Assembly: GCA_905221605.1 (NCBI GenBank)
Contig: CAJNDS010002834.1
Span: 623,174-687,173 of the forward strand
Direction: 5' to 3'
DNA length: 64,000 nt
Origin: Symbiodinium natans
Lineage: Eukaryota; Sar; Dinophyceae; Suessiales; Symbiodiniaceae
Positions 31,517-42,605 of the stretch are shown here, one piece after another (position 1 is the stretch's first letter; each line of letters begins with the position of its first letter). Made by a program: the position numbers and the translations under genes. The notes under the pieces are model-generated. The model made no database searches, was not told where the DNA came from, and saw nothing but the letters and a program-made list of their open reading frames with translations.

Positions 31517-31758
31517 GTAAGCAAGCGGCGCGCATCGTTTTGAGGCCTCCCCCTCTGGTCCCTAAACCCTAAACCTGAACCCTGAACCCTAAACCCTAAA
31601 CCCCACACGTGCAAGGACTTAAGGGGCTTAAGTCAACGACCAGCCTCCAAGGCCCTATAACCCTAAAGCCTCTATCAGCCGCCAAAGCCTCAACCCTGAA
31701 CCCTGTCCTCAGCTTAATTAAACCCTCAGCTGCCACGGTCAAACAAAAACAAGCATGC

Positions 31759-31874
31759 CACTAGTTGCTCAAGAACGGCCCCAAAGATGAAAGATAATAA
31801 TCCTATTATTGCCCTTATAAGGAACAGTATTTGTTTGCTTTTTTTTTTTTGGGGGGGGGGTGCTTAAGCAATTA
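31759..31874. mobile_element. MITE family H copy
   Basis: Ends CTAGTTGCTCAAGAACGGCC and GGGGTGCTTAAGCAATTAAC are inverted. The middle AATCCTATTATTGCCCTTAT, AAGGAACA recurs at 56155-56210. A further copy lies at 45757-45858. Confidence 0.65.
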
Positions 31875-32164
31875 ACAGAAACCTGGGCATGTTCTAGGTA
31901 TCTGACCCCAATCCTAAACCCTAATCCCTGAAACCCTCGGCAGGTTTGAGGAAAATCTTTCAAGGAGCTTGAACAGCCAACTCACTAAGACCTTGAACAC
32001 CAAAAAAGCCCCTTAAGCCCTAGACCCTGTAGGGTTCGTGGACAGCGTCTAGAGTTTCCGTTTTCGGGTCTCGTGTATCGGGTTTTGGGGTGAACCTAAA
32101 GTAACCGATGTCTTGCCTTGCACAAAGTTTATACATGGTTGGGCTTGCATTCTGTTGGGGTCCA

Positions 32165-32316
32165 AGGGTAGTTACATGGGCGCTGTTTATGGCCCCTTAC
32201 CTCCTTTAATAACCGGGTTCTGAAGTATGGGCCCTTGGGTTGCACAGTCTATATAAGGAGTATAAGGGGGGTCCCCATTTACGGGCCCGTACTAAGGGAC
32301 CATGTAGCTACCCTAA
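32165..32316. mobile_element. MITE family D copy, intact
   Basis: AGGGTAGTTACATGGGCGCT ... AGGGACCATGTAGCTACCCT: inverted termini. The middle TCTGAAGTATGGGCCCTTGG is the same as in the split copy at 26851 but without telomere repeat. Confidence 0.8.
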
Positions 32317-32740
32317 GATTCCTAAAGGTCCATGTACACATATGGGTGGCTGTCAAAATTATGATCCCTCTTGGGCTACCATAACCCTAAACCCTAAACC
32401 CCTAAACCCGGGTACCCCAAATATTAGGTGCCTTTTTTTCATAGGGATCCAAAAAGGGACACAGTAGACACTTGGGCCTTGAAGGGGTTCCTATCCCAGG
32501 TTTAGGGCCGGTTTAGGGTTTAGGGTTAGGGTTTAGGGTTTAGGGTTTAGTGCTTAGGGGTGTTGGACTTTAGTGTCTGGACCCATGTTAAGGTTTGGCG
32601 TTCGGAGGCCCACACGCTGGATGCCCTAAGGCCCTAAACCCCCCCTAAACCCCCCTAAACCCCCCCTCCCCCCCGAAGCTCGGCAAGTTGTGCTGAAGGT
32701 GTGCAGAAAGGCCGCTTGGTAGGTGTAGCTGCAAAGCAAC

Positions 32741-33058
32741 ATGTATGTCCGCGGCTGGAGGAACGACCTCAACACATATTTTCCAGCATCAACGGGAGGA
32801 GTTTCCACGCCAGAAATGGCCTGGAACATGACGAGCCCGGGAGTGAAGAGGCTCCACTCTTTGCTGGACGAGGACCAGATTCCGGAGTACAGCAGGTTGT
32901 GCGAGTCGGACTATTTGACAAGCCTTGGCAATTCCCCGCCGGTGAATCGGTATTTGCCTCTGCCGCCGGAAAGGATTCCTGGTCCTTTGTGTTCGCTGAC
33001 GACAGGGGATTGTCTGGGCTTTTACACGGCCTGCGAATACCAACCGAGCCCCCTAAAC
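32741..33058 (+). CDS. ORF of about 105 codons, unknown protein
   Basis: ATG at 32741, stop (TAG) four codons upstream, open until it runs into CCCTAAA repeat. Encodes MYVRGWRNDLNTYFPASTGG, MAWNMTSPGVKRLHSLLDED, QIPEYSRLCESDYLTSLGNS, PPVNRYLPLPPERIPGP. It is rich in Trp, Tyr and Cys and reads as genuine protein. Frame +1 is also open, so the call rests on composition. No domain recognised. Confidence 0.45.
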
Positions 33059-33177
33059 CCTAAACCCTAAACCCTGAACCCTGAACCCTAAACCCTAAAC
33101 CCTGAACCCTAAACCCTAAACCCTAAATAAACCCTAAACCCTAAACCCTTAACCCCAACCGCCCTCGACCTGGGCAG

Positions 33178-33475
33178 GTGTCACCCTGGGGCTGGCAAAG
33201 CAGCCTTGGAGAGACCGTCTGGGTTTTGGAGTACTATACCATAATGCTTAGGGTTTGGGGTTTAGGGCTAGGGTTTACGGTTTAGGGTTTAGGGTTTAGG
33301 GTTTAGGGTTTAGGGTTTAGGGTTTAGGAATTAGGGTTTAGGGTTTAGGGTTTAGGGTTTAGGGCTAGGGTTTAGGGTTTTGGAGTGCAGGCTCTACTCC
33401 AAAGTAGGACCGTCGCATGATGCCCCAAAGAGGGACCATGAGCTGCAGCCAGACACAGCCGCGTAGGGGGTATAG
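33178..33475 (+). CDS. Exon interrupted by telomere-like array with 12-bp duplication
   Basis: Left part (CTGGGCAG|GTG acceptor) encodes VSPWGWQSSLGETVWVLE, ending in GGGTTTTGGAGT (33221-33232). A 142-bp insert with about 18 TTTAGGG units follows. GGGTTTTGGAGT recurs at 33375-33386 and the frame continues CRLYSKVGPSHDAPKRDHEL, QPDTAA to a TAG. Deleting one repeat and the array gives one open frame. Confidence 0.4.
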
Positions 33476-33655
33476 GGTGTAGAGGGTTTCTAGGGTTTAT
33501 AGGGTTTATAGGGTTTATGGGGTTTATAGGGTTTATAGGGTTTATAGGGTTCATAGGGTTTATAGGGTTTATAGGGTAAATCCGATTTCGAGGGTTTATA
33601 GGGGTTATAGGGTGTAGAGGGTTTATAGGGTTTCTAGGGTTTGTAGGGTTTAGGG
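33468..33655. repeat. TTTATAGGG nonamer array
   Basis: About 15 units of TTTATAGGG with GTGTAGAGGG and TTTCTAGGG variants. The complementary phase variant CCCTATAAC occurs at 44886-44975. Confidence 0.9.
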
Positions 33656-33677
33656 TTTCGCCCCTTCGCGCCCCCAG

Positions 33678-33784
33678 TCTACACGCTCACAACGGTGCGA
33701 AGCACCCTTCGTGAGTTTAGTGGCCGCGCGGCTACCCTTGACTTAGCTGGTTCGAAGTCGGGGCTGATACAATACAAGCTTGAG
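33678..33784 (+). CDS. Internal exon, unknown
   Basis: GCGCCCCCAG acceptor; 36 open codons YTLTTVRSTLREFSGRAATL, DLAGSKSGLIQYKLEL running into the next TTTAGGG array. Donor not identified. Family unknown. Confidence 0.4.
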
Positions 33785-33799
33785 CTTTTAGGGTTTAGC

Positions 33800-33906
33800 A
33801 TTTTTTGGGTTTAGGGTTTAGGGTTCAGGGTTCAGGGTTCAGGGTTTAGGGTTTAGGGTTTAGGGTTTAGGGTTTAGGGTTTAGGGTTTAGGGTTTAGGG
33901 TTTAGG
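33800..33906. repeat. TTTAGGG/TTCAGGG array
   Basis: About 15 heptamers, the first few of the TTCAGGG type. Confidence 0.95.
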
Positions 33907-33967
33907 GCAAGCCCAAAAAGCACACGATGCCCTAAAGTCTAAATCCTAAAGCCCCAAGCCCCTAAAG

Positions 33968-34033
33968 CTCCGCGAAGAACCAGCTAGTTGAGGAGGTGGG
34001 GTTGATGGAGCAAACAGGCTCAGGAAGAAAGAA
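33968..34033 (+). CDS. Exon-like island, unknown
   Basis: CTAAAG acceptor-like start and GT donor (AAAGAA|GTCTGC). Frame SAKNQLVEEVGLMEQTGSGR, KK. Confidence 0.35.
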
Positions 34034-34038
34034 GTCTG

Positions 34039-34192
34039 CCACCCTAAACCCTAAAGCCTAAATCCTAAACCCTAAACCCTAAACCCTAAACCCTAAACCC
34101 TAAACCCTAAACCCTAAACCCTAAACCCTAAACCCTAAATCCTAAACCCTAAACCCTAAACCCTAACCCTAAACCCTAAACCCTGAACCCAG
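34039..34192. repeat. CCCTAAA array
   Basis: About 20 units with occasional ATCCTAA and CCCTGAA variants. Confidence 0.95.
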
Positions 34193-34375
34193 CTGTCCTT
34201 TCGCACATTGGTTGTAGGGTTAGGGGTTTAGGGCTTGCGGGTGTTAAGGGTTTCATGGTTTAGCTTTGTTTGGCCTGGAAGTCCCCTAAGCCCTACACCT
34301 TGAATGGGGTTTAGTTTGGGGTTTAGGGTTTTGGGTCTAGAGCTTGGGGTATAGAGTTTAGGGTTTGGCGTTTAG

Positions 34376-34461
34376 GATCACCAAGTCAAGAAAGCAGATG
34401 CGCATGGAGTACATACATGACTGGACAAGTAGACAAGTCAAACCACATGCATGCTCACAAC
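34376..34461 (+). CDS. Internal exon, unknown
   Basis: TTTAG|GATC acceptor (AG|G type) and canonical donor CAAC|GTGAGT. Frame ITKSRKQMRMEYIHDWTSRQ, VKPHACSQ, basic. Family unknown. Confidence 0.45.
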
Positions 34462-34572
34462 GTGAGTCCTGAGTTCGAGGGCTTGGGAATTCAGAGGGGG
34501 TAGGTATTCAACGGGCAATCTCAGGAATTAAGCCTGAAACGCCCTCCCCAGAAGGGGTTTAGGGTTTAGAAG

Positions 34573-34614
34573 CTTGCAAGGCGGGAAGCACTGTCTTTCT
34601 TGGACTTGACCTCG
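34573..34614 (+). CDS. Short exon-like island, unknown
   Basis: TTAGAAG acceptor and ACCTCG|GTTATT donor; frame LARREALSFLDLTS. Weak because of its length. Confidence 0.25.
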
Positions 34615-34952
34615 GTTATTGAGAGCTTAAGCTTTTTTTGCCAAGAGTGGTGATGAACGTTTTGTTTGGCATCTTAGTGAATTCATGAGCGGTTGGTTTC
34701 TTAGGGGTATGTCTCGTTAACCCTAAAAGTAGCAAAAGCGTGAGTGGACCGAACGAAGCGAATGAAAACGACAATCAGTTTCACAAATCGTTTGACACTT
34801 TTCCATTAACACCTTCTCTACTTCACTTTAGTTAGTTCGGTTTGCAGCGTTTCGAGATTTATGCGGAATTCCCACCGGCCTGAACGTTAAAGCCTTAAGC
34901 CCTGTACCCGACTTAAATCTAAAACATGGTTCTAAACCCAAGACTTGGAATG

Positions 34953-35032
34953 CTCCCCCTTTTCCTAACAGTCCGTAATAGGGGTGATCGTGCTCCTTCT
35001 ATAATCCCTAATTATTAAGGACTGTTAGTATA
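34953..35032. mobile_element. MITE family B copy
   Basis: CTCCCCCTTTTCCTAACAGT ... AAGGACTGTTAGTATAAGGG: inverted ends of the family. Confidence 0.8.
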
Positions 35033-35309
35033 AGGGGGACCGACAACCTGAACCTTAATTAAACCCGGGCAGGATCATCAACTTCCAGCGCATCACAGCC
35101 CCTCAGCACACGTGCTTGAGCATTTGGGGTTTGCGGTGTTGGTTGACCGTCGTTGCCCTAAACCCCTAAGCTGAAACCCTAAACTGGGGGCCGAAGCCCA
35201 AACCCTCAGGTGAGCCTTGCATGTACGGAACTCCCAATGGAGGGTTTAGGGTTTGGGGTATAGGCTTTAGGGTTTTGATTTAGGGTATCCTTGTTTTGAG
35301 AAGGCCCCA

Positions 35310-35670
35310 GGTCTGTTAACCCTAAACCCTAAACCTTAAACCCTAAACCCTTAAAGACTAAACCCTAAACCCTAAACCCTAAACCCTAAACCCTAAACCC
35401 TAAACCCTAAACCCTAAACCGCTTTGGGGTTGCGGTGCAGATGTGGTGGCTTTTTGGGATCTCGTCACCCACGCTTCAAGGTGTTTTCGCATTTAGAGAA
35501 AGCAATCCTAAGCCCGAAATAAACCCTAAGCCCTAAACCCTAAACCTTAAACCCTAAACCCTTAAAGCCAAAACCCTAAACCCTAAACCCTAAACCCTAA
35601 ACCCTAAACCCTAAACCCTAAACCCTAAACCCTAAACCCTAAACCCTAAACCCTAAACCCTAAACCCTAA
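35310..35670. repeat. Two CCCTAAA arrays around a small exon-like island
   Basis: Arrays 35320-35420 and 35523-35670. The island 35441-35480 (GGTGCAG acceptor, CAAG|GTGTTT donor) would encode MWWLFGISSPTLQ; too short to be sure. Confidence 0.85.
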
Positions 35671-36109
35671 CTTACAGCAGCCCACCAACCTGCGGGCCCC
35701 AAGCCAGAGGCCCGAAACCCTGTAAGCCCCCAAGTTCAGCACTCCGTTAGGGTTTAGGGTTTAGGGTTTAGGGTTTAGGGTTTAGGGTTTCGGGTTTCGG
35801 GTTTCGGGTTTCGGGTCTAGGGTCTAGGGTTCAGGGTTCAGGGTTTAGGGTTTAGGGTTTATCATAGTTGGGTAACATTTTGCATCTTTAAGGGTGCTTA
35901 AGCCCAATATCCCAACCATGAAGTAGGTTCGGGTTTAGGGTTGTGAGGAACCCTAAACCCTACACCTTAAACCCCACAAGCCCTAAACCCTTAAAGATCG
36001 CCTAGCCCGCAACCCCTCCACTCGCCAAACCTCGCACTGCTACCCATACAACCCGCACTCCCCACGACCCCTCTGCACTGAACCCCTAAACCCCATGCAC
36101 GCGCGCTTT

Positions 36110-36390
36110 GTGTGTGGATTGATTCGAGAGCATGCGTTTTGCAAGTGGCACTAATAAAAATGGTCTTGTTGGAGAAGACCCTCCCAGACTCCGGGCGGTT
36201 TCGCCTTCACACGCCGCTCCGTCGTGAGTTGATGGCCGCGGCACGCTGCTGTATTCGGTTTCCGAGCACTGGCAGAGCGCCTGAGCCACTACTGGGGCAT
36301 CCCACGTCCGCAAAGGGCCGATAACAACAAAGCCGAAAGCCTAAAACCCTTGGATACTCGAACCCCAAACGCCTATCTTAAACCATTAAG
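36110..36390 (+). CDS. Coding-like island with overlapping frames
   Basis: A 280-bp unique island. One frame carries MVLLEKTLPDSGRFRLHTPL. From about 36234 a second frame reads RHAAVFGFRALAERLSHYWG, IPRPQRADNNKAESLKPLDT. This could be two exons, or one with a frameshift near 36230. The minus strand is open too (75 codons) but less protein-like. Confidence 0.35.
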
Positions 36391-36610
36391 TTGACCCTAA
36401 AGCCCCACAACCTAATACCATCAACCACACGGCAGAAACACAATACAACTCTGCTAGCCTTGTAAACCCTCAAAACTCCAAGCCCCAAACCCTAAACCCT
36501 CAACCCCAAAACACAGAATCCTCAACACCTCAACCCTAAACTAAACCCCTAAACCCTAAAGCCCTAAACCCTCAACCCCAAAAACCCTAAACCCCTAAAG
36601 CCCTGTATTT

Positions 36611-36693
36611 AACTTTAAACTTTTGGGTTTCCTCATTTAGTAGGAATACTAAAGTTTACACTTTTCCCCCTTGGCTATTGGAGAAGTAAGTGT
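36611..36693. mobile_element. Short element family I copy
   Basis: TTAACTTTAAACTTTTGGGT ... CCCTTGGCTATTGGAGAAGT, same as 22139-22228. Confidence 0.65.
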
Positions 36694-36947
36694 ACCCCTA
36701 AACCCTAAACCCTAAACCCTAAACCCTAAACCCTAAACCCTAAACCCTAAATACCCCTAAGCCCCTAAACCCTCAACCGAGGTCTTCTATCCTCCAACCC
36801 TGAAGGCTGGTGAGGCGGGCCTCTTACGCGAAATCTAGGGTTTCTCTATAGTTTAGGGTTTAGGGTTTAGGGTTTAGGGTTTAGGGTTTAGGGTAAGGGT
36901 TCTCTAGTTTAGGGTTTAGGGTTTAGGTTTTAGGTCTAGGGTTTCTA

Positions 36948-37042
36948 TTGCCCCCTTAGGCATTGATGTGTATGTTTATTTGTTTAAAATCCCATGGGCG
37001 TGTTCTACAAAGAGACATTTTGTTGTTGAGGTTCCAAGGGGA
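36948..37042 (+). mobile_element. MITE family A, diverged copy
   Basis: TTGCCCCCTTAGGCATTG ... GAGGTTCCAAGGGGAGTAAA, with the usual internal AAAATCCCATGGG. Confidence 0.55.
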
Positions 37043-37049
37043 GTAAAGG

Positions 37050-37840
37050 TGCCATTAGGGTTTCGGGGTTTAGGGAAGTTAGGGGTTAGGGTACAGAGGT
37101 GGTTTAGGGATTTAGGGAATTTAGGGGATTTAGGTGTGACAGAGGTGGTTTCGGGATTCAGGGGATTTAGGGGATTTAGGGGTTACAGAGGTGGTTTAGG
37201 GATTTAGGGGATTTAGGGGATTTAGGGGTTGCAGAGGTGTCAGGTCCTAGGGTTTCGGCGGGTCTCGGGTCGAGGGTTTCGGGTTTGGGGTTTTGGGGGG
37301 TTGGGGGTGTTGGGGTTCGGTTGGGTACACCCTGAACCCTGAACCCTGAACGCTAAACCCTAAACCCTGAACCCTGAACCCTAAACCCTAAACCCTCCCT
37401 AAACCGGGTTGAGGGCTGATTTTGGGTTCAGCGGTTTTGGGGGGTTTTGGGGTGTAGTTGTGCTCTGGAATTTCAGGGCTTAGGGTTTAGGGTTTAGGGT
37501 TTAGGGTTTAGGGTTTAGGGCGCCTGGGAAGGGTTTTGAGTCTTATTTGTGTCTCTTGGTGTCGTTTCCTTAGGCAGAGGGTTTAGGGTTGAGGGTTGAT
37601 TTAGGGTTTACGGGTCAAGGGGGTTTGGGGTTCTGGAGTTTTGGGGTTTTCGGGTTTTGGGTTTTGGGTTGTTTTGGGGTTTTGGGCGTAGTTAGGCTTG
37701 AGGGTATGTGTGGTTTGGGGTTCATAGGATTTAGGGGGTTTGGGCTTCTGATTTCGGGAGTTTTAGGGGTTACATAAGTAGGCTTCGAGGGTTCTGGGCT
37801 TCGGTGTTGTGGAGTTTCGGGTTTGCCTAAAACTCCAAAT
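37050..37840. repeat. Decayed G-strand field with GGGGATTTAG units
   Basis: GGGGATTTAG-type units (37075-37235), CCCTGAA/CCCTAAA block 37330-37395, TTTAGGG array 37476-37520 and GGTTTTGGG-rich sequence to 37840. The Gly/Trp/Phe ORFs here are repeat translations. No gene. Confidence 0.8.
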
Positions 37841-38044
37841 ACACAGTTTAGGACCGTTTAGGATTTAGGGTTTAATGTTAACGTCGCTTTAATAAGCCCC
37901 CCCAAATCTTGTTTTGGTCCCCGGTGTTTAGAGGGGTGGAAAAAAGAGGGGGTGTCAATAATGAGGATTCTGGGGGTCTGGAGTCTGGGGATCTAAAGGC
38001 TTTACGTAAGGAAACCTGGCTTTGAGATCTCTGGCGGTTTCCTA

Positions 38045-38440
38045 TAAGTCCAGGACCCGAAGGCTGAAGTCTCAAGTTTCGGGGATTCTTGTTTTGAGAC
38101 TTAGACCAGGACCCGAAGGCTGAAGTCTTAAGCTTAAGGGACTCTTGTCTTGAGACTTAGAGGCAGCCATTTAAACTTGAGGCTTCCTTGGTTCCCACCC
38201 CCCCCCCCCCCCCCCCCCCCCTCGCCGAAATTATTATTGCCACCCCTATATTATTGTCATTTTGGAGGCCCGTAAGGGGTACCCTTTCCGGATTTGTTTT
38301 CGAGCCCCGGCGGATAAGGATTTTTGTAAGGAACACCTGCTTCTCTGAAGAAACAGGCCTGAAGCAGCAGTTTCTCGCAGCTCTGGAGTCTCTGAAGAAA
38401 CAGGCCTGAAGCAGCAGTTTCTCGCAGCTCTGGAACTGCA
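38045..38440. repeat. Two tandem duplications (56 bp and 47 bp)
   Basis: CCAGGACCCGAAGGCTGAAG ... GAGACTTAGA occurs twice in tandem (about 38049-38163). GAAGAAACAGGCCTGAAGCA ... AGCTCTGGA occurs twice (about 38347-38438). A C-run (38198-38221) lies between. The ORFs span the repeats and have no known domain. Confidence 0.75.
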
Positions 38441-39151
38441 GCAATCTCAAAAGACAAGCAATCTCAAAACGAGATCTGCTGCTCTAAAGACTGAGCCTTG
38501 GAGCTCTTTCAAGCCAGCTCAGCTGAAAAGTCTTCTCTGCGATGGAACTCTTAGGCCATTTTCAGTAAAACTTTCGATTCCTGGCCAGCCAAATTTTACA
38601 GTTGTCACCCCATTATTATTTTCATCGGACCCCCCTATATAGACTTGTTTACACACATCAGCCCGAAAACCTCCCGTAATGGAAAGTAGTCTTGGGCTGG
38701 GGCGCTCTGGCCCGGCGAATATTACTATTACCACCCCATTTATAAATGTGAGGTTAACATTAGGGTTTTTGGCTTTAGGGTTTAGGGTCCCAAACCCAAA
38801 CATCCCGAAACCCTCCTTATCCTCCTAAACCCTAGGCTCGAAATATTCCCTAAACCTTACACCCGAATCCCTAGAAGCCCTTCACGGAAGCTTCGATTCA
38901 AGGGACTAAGGAGGGACCCTTGTAAGGGACCTTGTGGGATTATTTAGGGGTTTTCTGAGGCTGCTTAGGTTACATAGGGACAATATAACGTACATATAGG
39001 GGTTATATAGGCGAAGCAGACTCTAGGATGCCCAGTAGTACCCTTATTCCCTTTTTGGTAGGTTTAGGTTCCCTTATAAACCCCTGTAAGCAAAAAGGGC
39101 ACCCTTTTTCATCCTAGGTTACTGGGCAACCTAGGATTAAGGGTCCCTTAA

Positions 39152-39270
39152 TCGATAGCCTCGGCTGACGTAGGTCTGGCGGCTCTGGACGCACGCTCTC
39201 CTCCACAGCGATCTGGGGCCCCTCAGCCCTTCAGAACTGGGTGCCCTTTCGCTGAGGGATCTACGCTGAG
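39152..39270 (+). CDS. Exon-like island, unknown
   Basis: 40 open codons (SIASADVGLAALDARSPPQR, SGAPQPFRTGCPFAEGSTLS) between a palindromic element and a CCCTAAA array. An AG acceptor (CTCCACAG) occurs mid-way. Low weight. Confidence 0.3.
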
Positions 39271-39967
39271 CCCTAAACCCTAAACCCTAAACCCCAAACC
39301 CTAAACCCTAAACCCCGTGAACCCTAAACCCTAAAAGCCATGATGTGGTGTCCTGCGCCCCCTAATCCCCCACCCTTGCCCCTGAGCCCTCCTTGAACCT
39401 TGGTCAGTTCAGGGTTTAGGGTTCAGGGTTTATGGTTCAGAGTTTAGTGTTCAGGGTTTAGGGTTTAGGGTTTGAGGGTTTGGGGTTGAGGGTTTACGGT
39501 TTGGGTGAGTGGGGGCCAAGGTCCTGATTACGTCTTGGCTGCCATGTGTGTGCTCAACCCCAAATCCTAGATCCTAAACCTAACCCAGGGTTTATCAGGG
39601 GCCGCACAACCCTAAACCCCAAAGCCCAAATCCTAAACCCTAAACCCTAAACCCTAAACCCTAAACCCTAAACCCTAAACCCTAAACCGGGAGCTGTGGC
39701 TTGCAGGTCGGGTCTAGGTCTGTGGGGTTGAGGCGCCAGGTTTCAAAGGTTAATAAGGTTTGTTTGGGTTTAGGGTTTCGGATTTGGGGTTTAGGGTTTA
39801 GGGTTTTGCGTTTAGGGTCGTAGGATGTAGGGTTTGGCCGGGCTTGGGCATCTCTGTGCCAAAGTTAACCATAAATCCTTTACACTCGCCCTAAATCCTA
39901 AACCCTAAACCCTAAACCCTAAACCCTAAACCCTAAACCCTAACCCTAAACCCTAAACCCCAAACCC

Positions 39968-40300
39968 CTGGGTGAGGGCCCGGGCCCAGCAAATCGATGA
40001 TCATACCTGCCGCCATGTGGATGCCATTGACAGTGCCAGGATTGGGGCCACCGCCTGCCCTGGCGGACTCCCTCCCCCATTGCCGGCGCAGGAGGGACAC
40101 CAAAAGAAAACGCAACATGGGCTGCGCTGCTTGCGAGAAGTCGTCGAAGGAGGGGCACCAAAGGAGATCGCAACATGGCCCGCGCTGCTTGCACGAGAAG
40201 TCGTCGAAGAATGCTAGGCCGGAGAGCTCATAGCCTTTGGGGTCCAACGTCTCGACCAGCTCTGGCACATCACTTCGCCCCGAAATCTGTCTGAGCTGCT
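39968..40300 (-). CDS. ORF over a ~54-bp imperfect tandem repeat, strand uncertain
   Basis: The minus strand is open for about 110 codons (PELVETLDPKGYELSGLAFF, DDFSCKQRGPCCDLLWCPSF, DDFSQAAQPMLRFLLVSLLR). The + strand is open too (RNMGCAACEKSSKEGHQRRS). The DNA contains 2-3 copies of a unit CAACATGGSCYGCGCTGCTT ... GAAGTCGTCGAAG. A dispersed minisatellite is as likely as a gene. Confidence 0.35.
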
Positions 40301-40404
40301 AGGCTTTCTCAAGGGCCCTAGAATATCACGCAGCCCGCCGCAGCCCGCAAACCCCAAATACCCCCTGAGCCGCTATCTGCCCCATTGGATTGATGCTCGG
40401 GGGC

Positions 40405-40490
40405 GTAATAATGAGAATCATAATCATAATAATGATAATAATAAGAAGAATAATCATGAGAATAAAAATAAGAAGAAGAAGAAGAACACG
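40405..40490. repeat. AAT/AAG trinucleotide-rich tract
   Basis: Purine/AT-rich microsatellite (AATAATGATAATAATAAG, then AAGAAGAAG), unlike the GC-balanced surroundings. Confidence 0.85.
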
Positions 40491-40914
40491 GGGTTTAAAG
40501 GCCCGAACTCGCTAGCTTACTGATTGCAGGCCCCACCTGGAGCCTGCGAGTGGATTGCCGGCCCCCCAAACCCTAAACCCTAAACCCTAATTCTTTAAAC
40601 CCGAAACCCGAAACCCGAAACCCGAAACCCGAAACCCCAACCCCAACTCCTTGAACAGCCGCCGAGCGAGATTTTCCAAAATCACGTGCCCTTTACCTTT
40701 GGGGGTACCGTATCTCTAAGGCTCCATGTGTTATCACAGGGTTTAGGGTTTAGGGTTTCGGGTTTAGGGTTTAGGGCTACGGTACTTAAATTCAAGAGGA
40801 ACCCCGAAAGGGACCCTAGTTTAAGGAAACGGAAGAGATGTTTTTGTGTAGGGCATAGGTTTCGAGTCTCGGGCTTTAGGGCAGAGTAAAAGGTACAACT
40901 TGGGGGTTTAGGAT

Positions 40915-41350
40915 ATAGGGTTTAGGGTTTAGGGTTTAGGGTCTAGGGTTTAGGGTTTAGGGTTTAGGGTTTAGGGTGTAGGGTGTAGGGTTTCGGATAA
41001 GGTCATTTCCCAAAATAGGTGTAACCCTGTTCTACCACAGATGGAATAGAATCCCCTTATAAAGGGACCCCCAAAACGGGTACCCCTATGTTCGGAAACC
41101 CCCCAAAAATGTGGGTTTAGGGTTTAGGGTTTAGGGTTTAGGGTTTAGGGTTTAGTAATTTAGGGTTGACCAGCTGAGAAGACCAGAGGCACTTGGCGGT
41201 GAATATGCTGCACATCCTCAACACCCTCGATCTCGAGGGCGTTGTCATAGGCTGGTAGCGCTCAATCACAAGGGTTTAGGGTGTTGGGTTTAGGTTTAGG
41301 GTTTAGGGTTTAGGGTTTAGGGTTTAGGGTTTAGGGTTAGGGTTCAGGTC
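40915..41350. repeat. TTTAGGG arrays around an element F relic
   Basis: Arrays 40919-40990, 41112-41155 and 41285-41345. 41037-41108 matches element F (CCTTATAAAGGGACCCCCAA, TTCGGAAACCCCCC). The 100-bp island 41165-41270 has open frames on both strands. Confidence 0.75.
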
Positions 41351-41962
41351 CCCACCTTTCCCCCCCTCCCCCCCCCCTCGTCGCCCCCCTTCCCCACTCC
41401 CACTTCCCCCCGCCCAAAAAGCAAGCTCTAAATCAAGAACGAGGCAACCCCCCAAAAAAGTGCCTGATCCTTTGGACCGTTGAGTGCACAGAGTCCTAAA
41501 CCCTAAATGACCCCTTCTCATGCCTCTTATAAGCGGCATTGGAGGACCTAGACCACTATGAAGCCTTGAACCCTAAACCCTAAACCCTAAACCCTAAACC
41601 ATAAACCCTAAACCCTAAACCCTAGACTGTCGGAGTGGCGGCCTCCCTCCTGTGGGGACGGGGATTCCCCAAACCTGCGGAGCAACAGGCTTAACAGGTT
41701 TCAGGGTTTAGGGTTTAGGGTTTAGGGTTTAGGGCTTTTGCCCGAAACCCCGGGGTTTAGGGTTTAGGGTTTAGGGTTTTGGGTTTGGGGTTTGGGGTTT
41801 AGGGTTTCGGGTTTAGGGTTTAGGGACCCGAAACCCCGAACCCCAAAGGCCTGCAGCTGGTCCAAACATTTTGGGGCAACCCTGAACCCTAAACCCTAAA
41901 CCCTAACCCCTAAACCCTTAACCCTAAACCCTAAACCCTAACCCCGCCCCCAAAACTTGTAG

Positions 41963-42061
41963 AATCCGCCCTCCGAGGAACTTCCGGAAGATAGAAATCA
42001 GATCCAATCGAGGGGTTTAGGCAGGATTTCGTCGCCCAGAAGGGGAAGGGAAAATGCACCC
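41963..42061 (+). CDS. Exon-like island, unknown
   Basis: Acceptor-like CTTGTAG; 33 codons NPPSEELPEDRNQIQSRGLG, RISSPRRGRENAP to TGA. Hydrophilic. Other frames are partly open. Confidence 0.3.
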
Positions 42062-42142
42062 TGAACCCTATCAACCTGTCTGGGGTTTAGGGTTTAGGGT
42101 TTAGGGTTTAGGGTTTAGGGTTCAGGGTTCAGGGTTTAGGGT

Positions 42143-42450
42143 TTAGCGTTTAGGGTTAGGGTTTAGGGTCTCGGGTAGACCTCGCAGCAGCCCCTGAGCC
42201 CGAAGCCCTCGGCCGCCTTTGGCTCCCGTGGCTATAGGAGTGTGCCACACGTGCAGGTTAAGACCCCCCCCCCCCCCCGCAAAAAAGAAAGTATATATAT
42301 ATATATACATACATATATATACGTATATATATATATAAGACACACATTAAAACCACAGAAAAATATAGGCACTCTGTGTAAGTAGCCAGAATCTCCAACC
42401 GCAAGAGCCAGACTCCCGACGCCCGACGCCCCAGAACCCTAAAGACCAAT
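42143..42450. other. C-run and TA microsatellite, no gene
   Basis: C-run 42265-42278 followed by (TA)n-rich sequence 42292-42336. The minus-strand Tyr/Ile-rich ORFs come from the TA repeat. Confidence 0.7.
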
Positions 42451-42497
42451 CCAAACCCTGAACTTTTGATTTAAACCCTAAACCCTAAACCCTAAAC

Positions 42498-42605
42498 CAC
42501 TCTATGGACCTTGAAGCTCGCAAAAAACTCGGAGTTTCAGAGGGTTCGCGCTCAAGCCGTGTAGCCCCTGAGTCGCCATGGCAGGCAATGGGCGCCGGCC
42601 TCAGC
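42498..42605 (+). CDS. Exon-like island with ATG, unknown
   Basis: ATG at 42504; 34 codons to the next array: MDLEARKKLGVSEGSRSSRV, APESPWQAMGAGLS. Rich in charged and Ser residues. Donor not clear. Confidence 0.4.

Noticed and set aside
40915..41540. Minus-strand ORF 41324-41539 (71 codons)
   Set aside because: Gly/Arg-rich product of a C-rich low-complexity tract.
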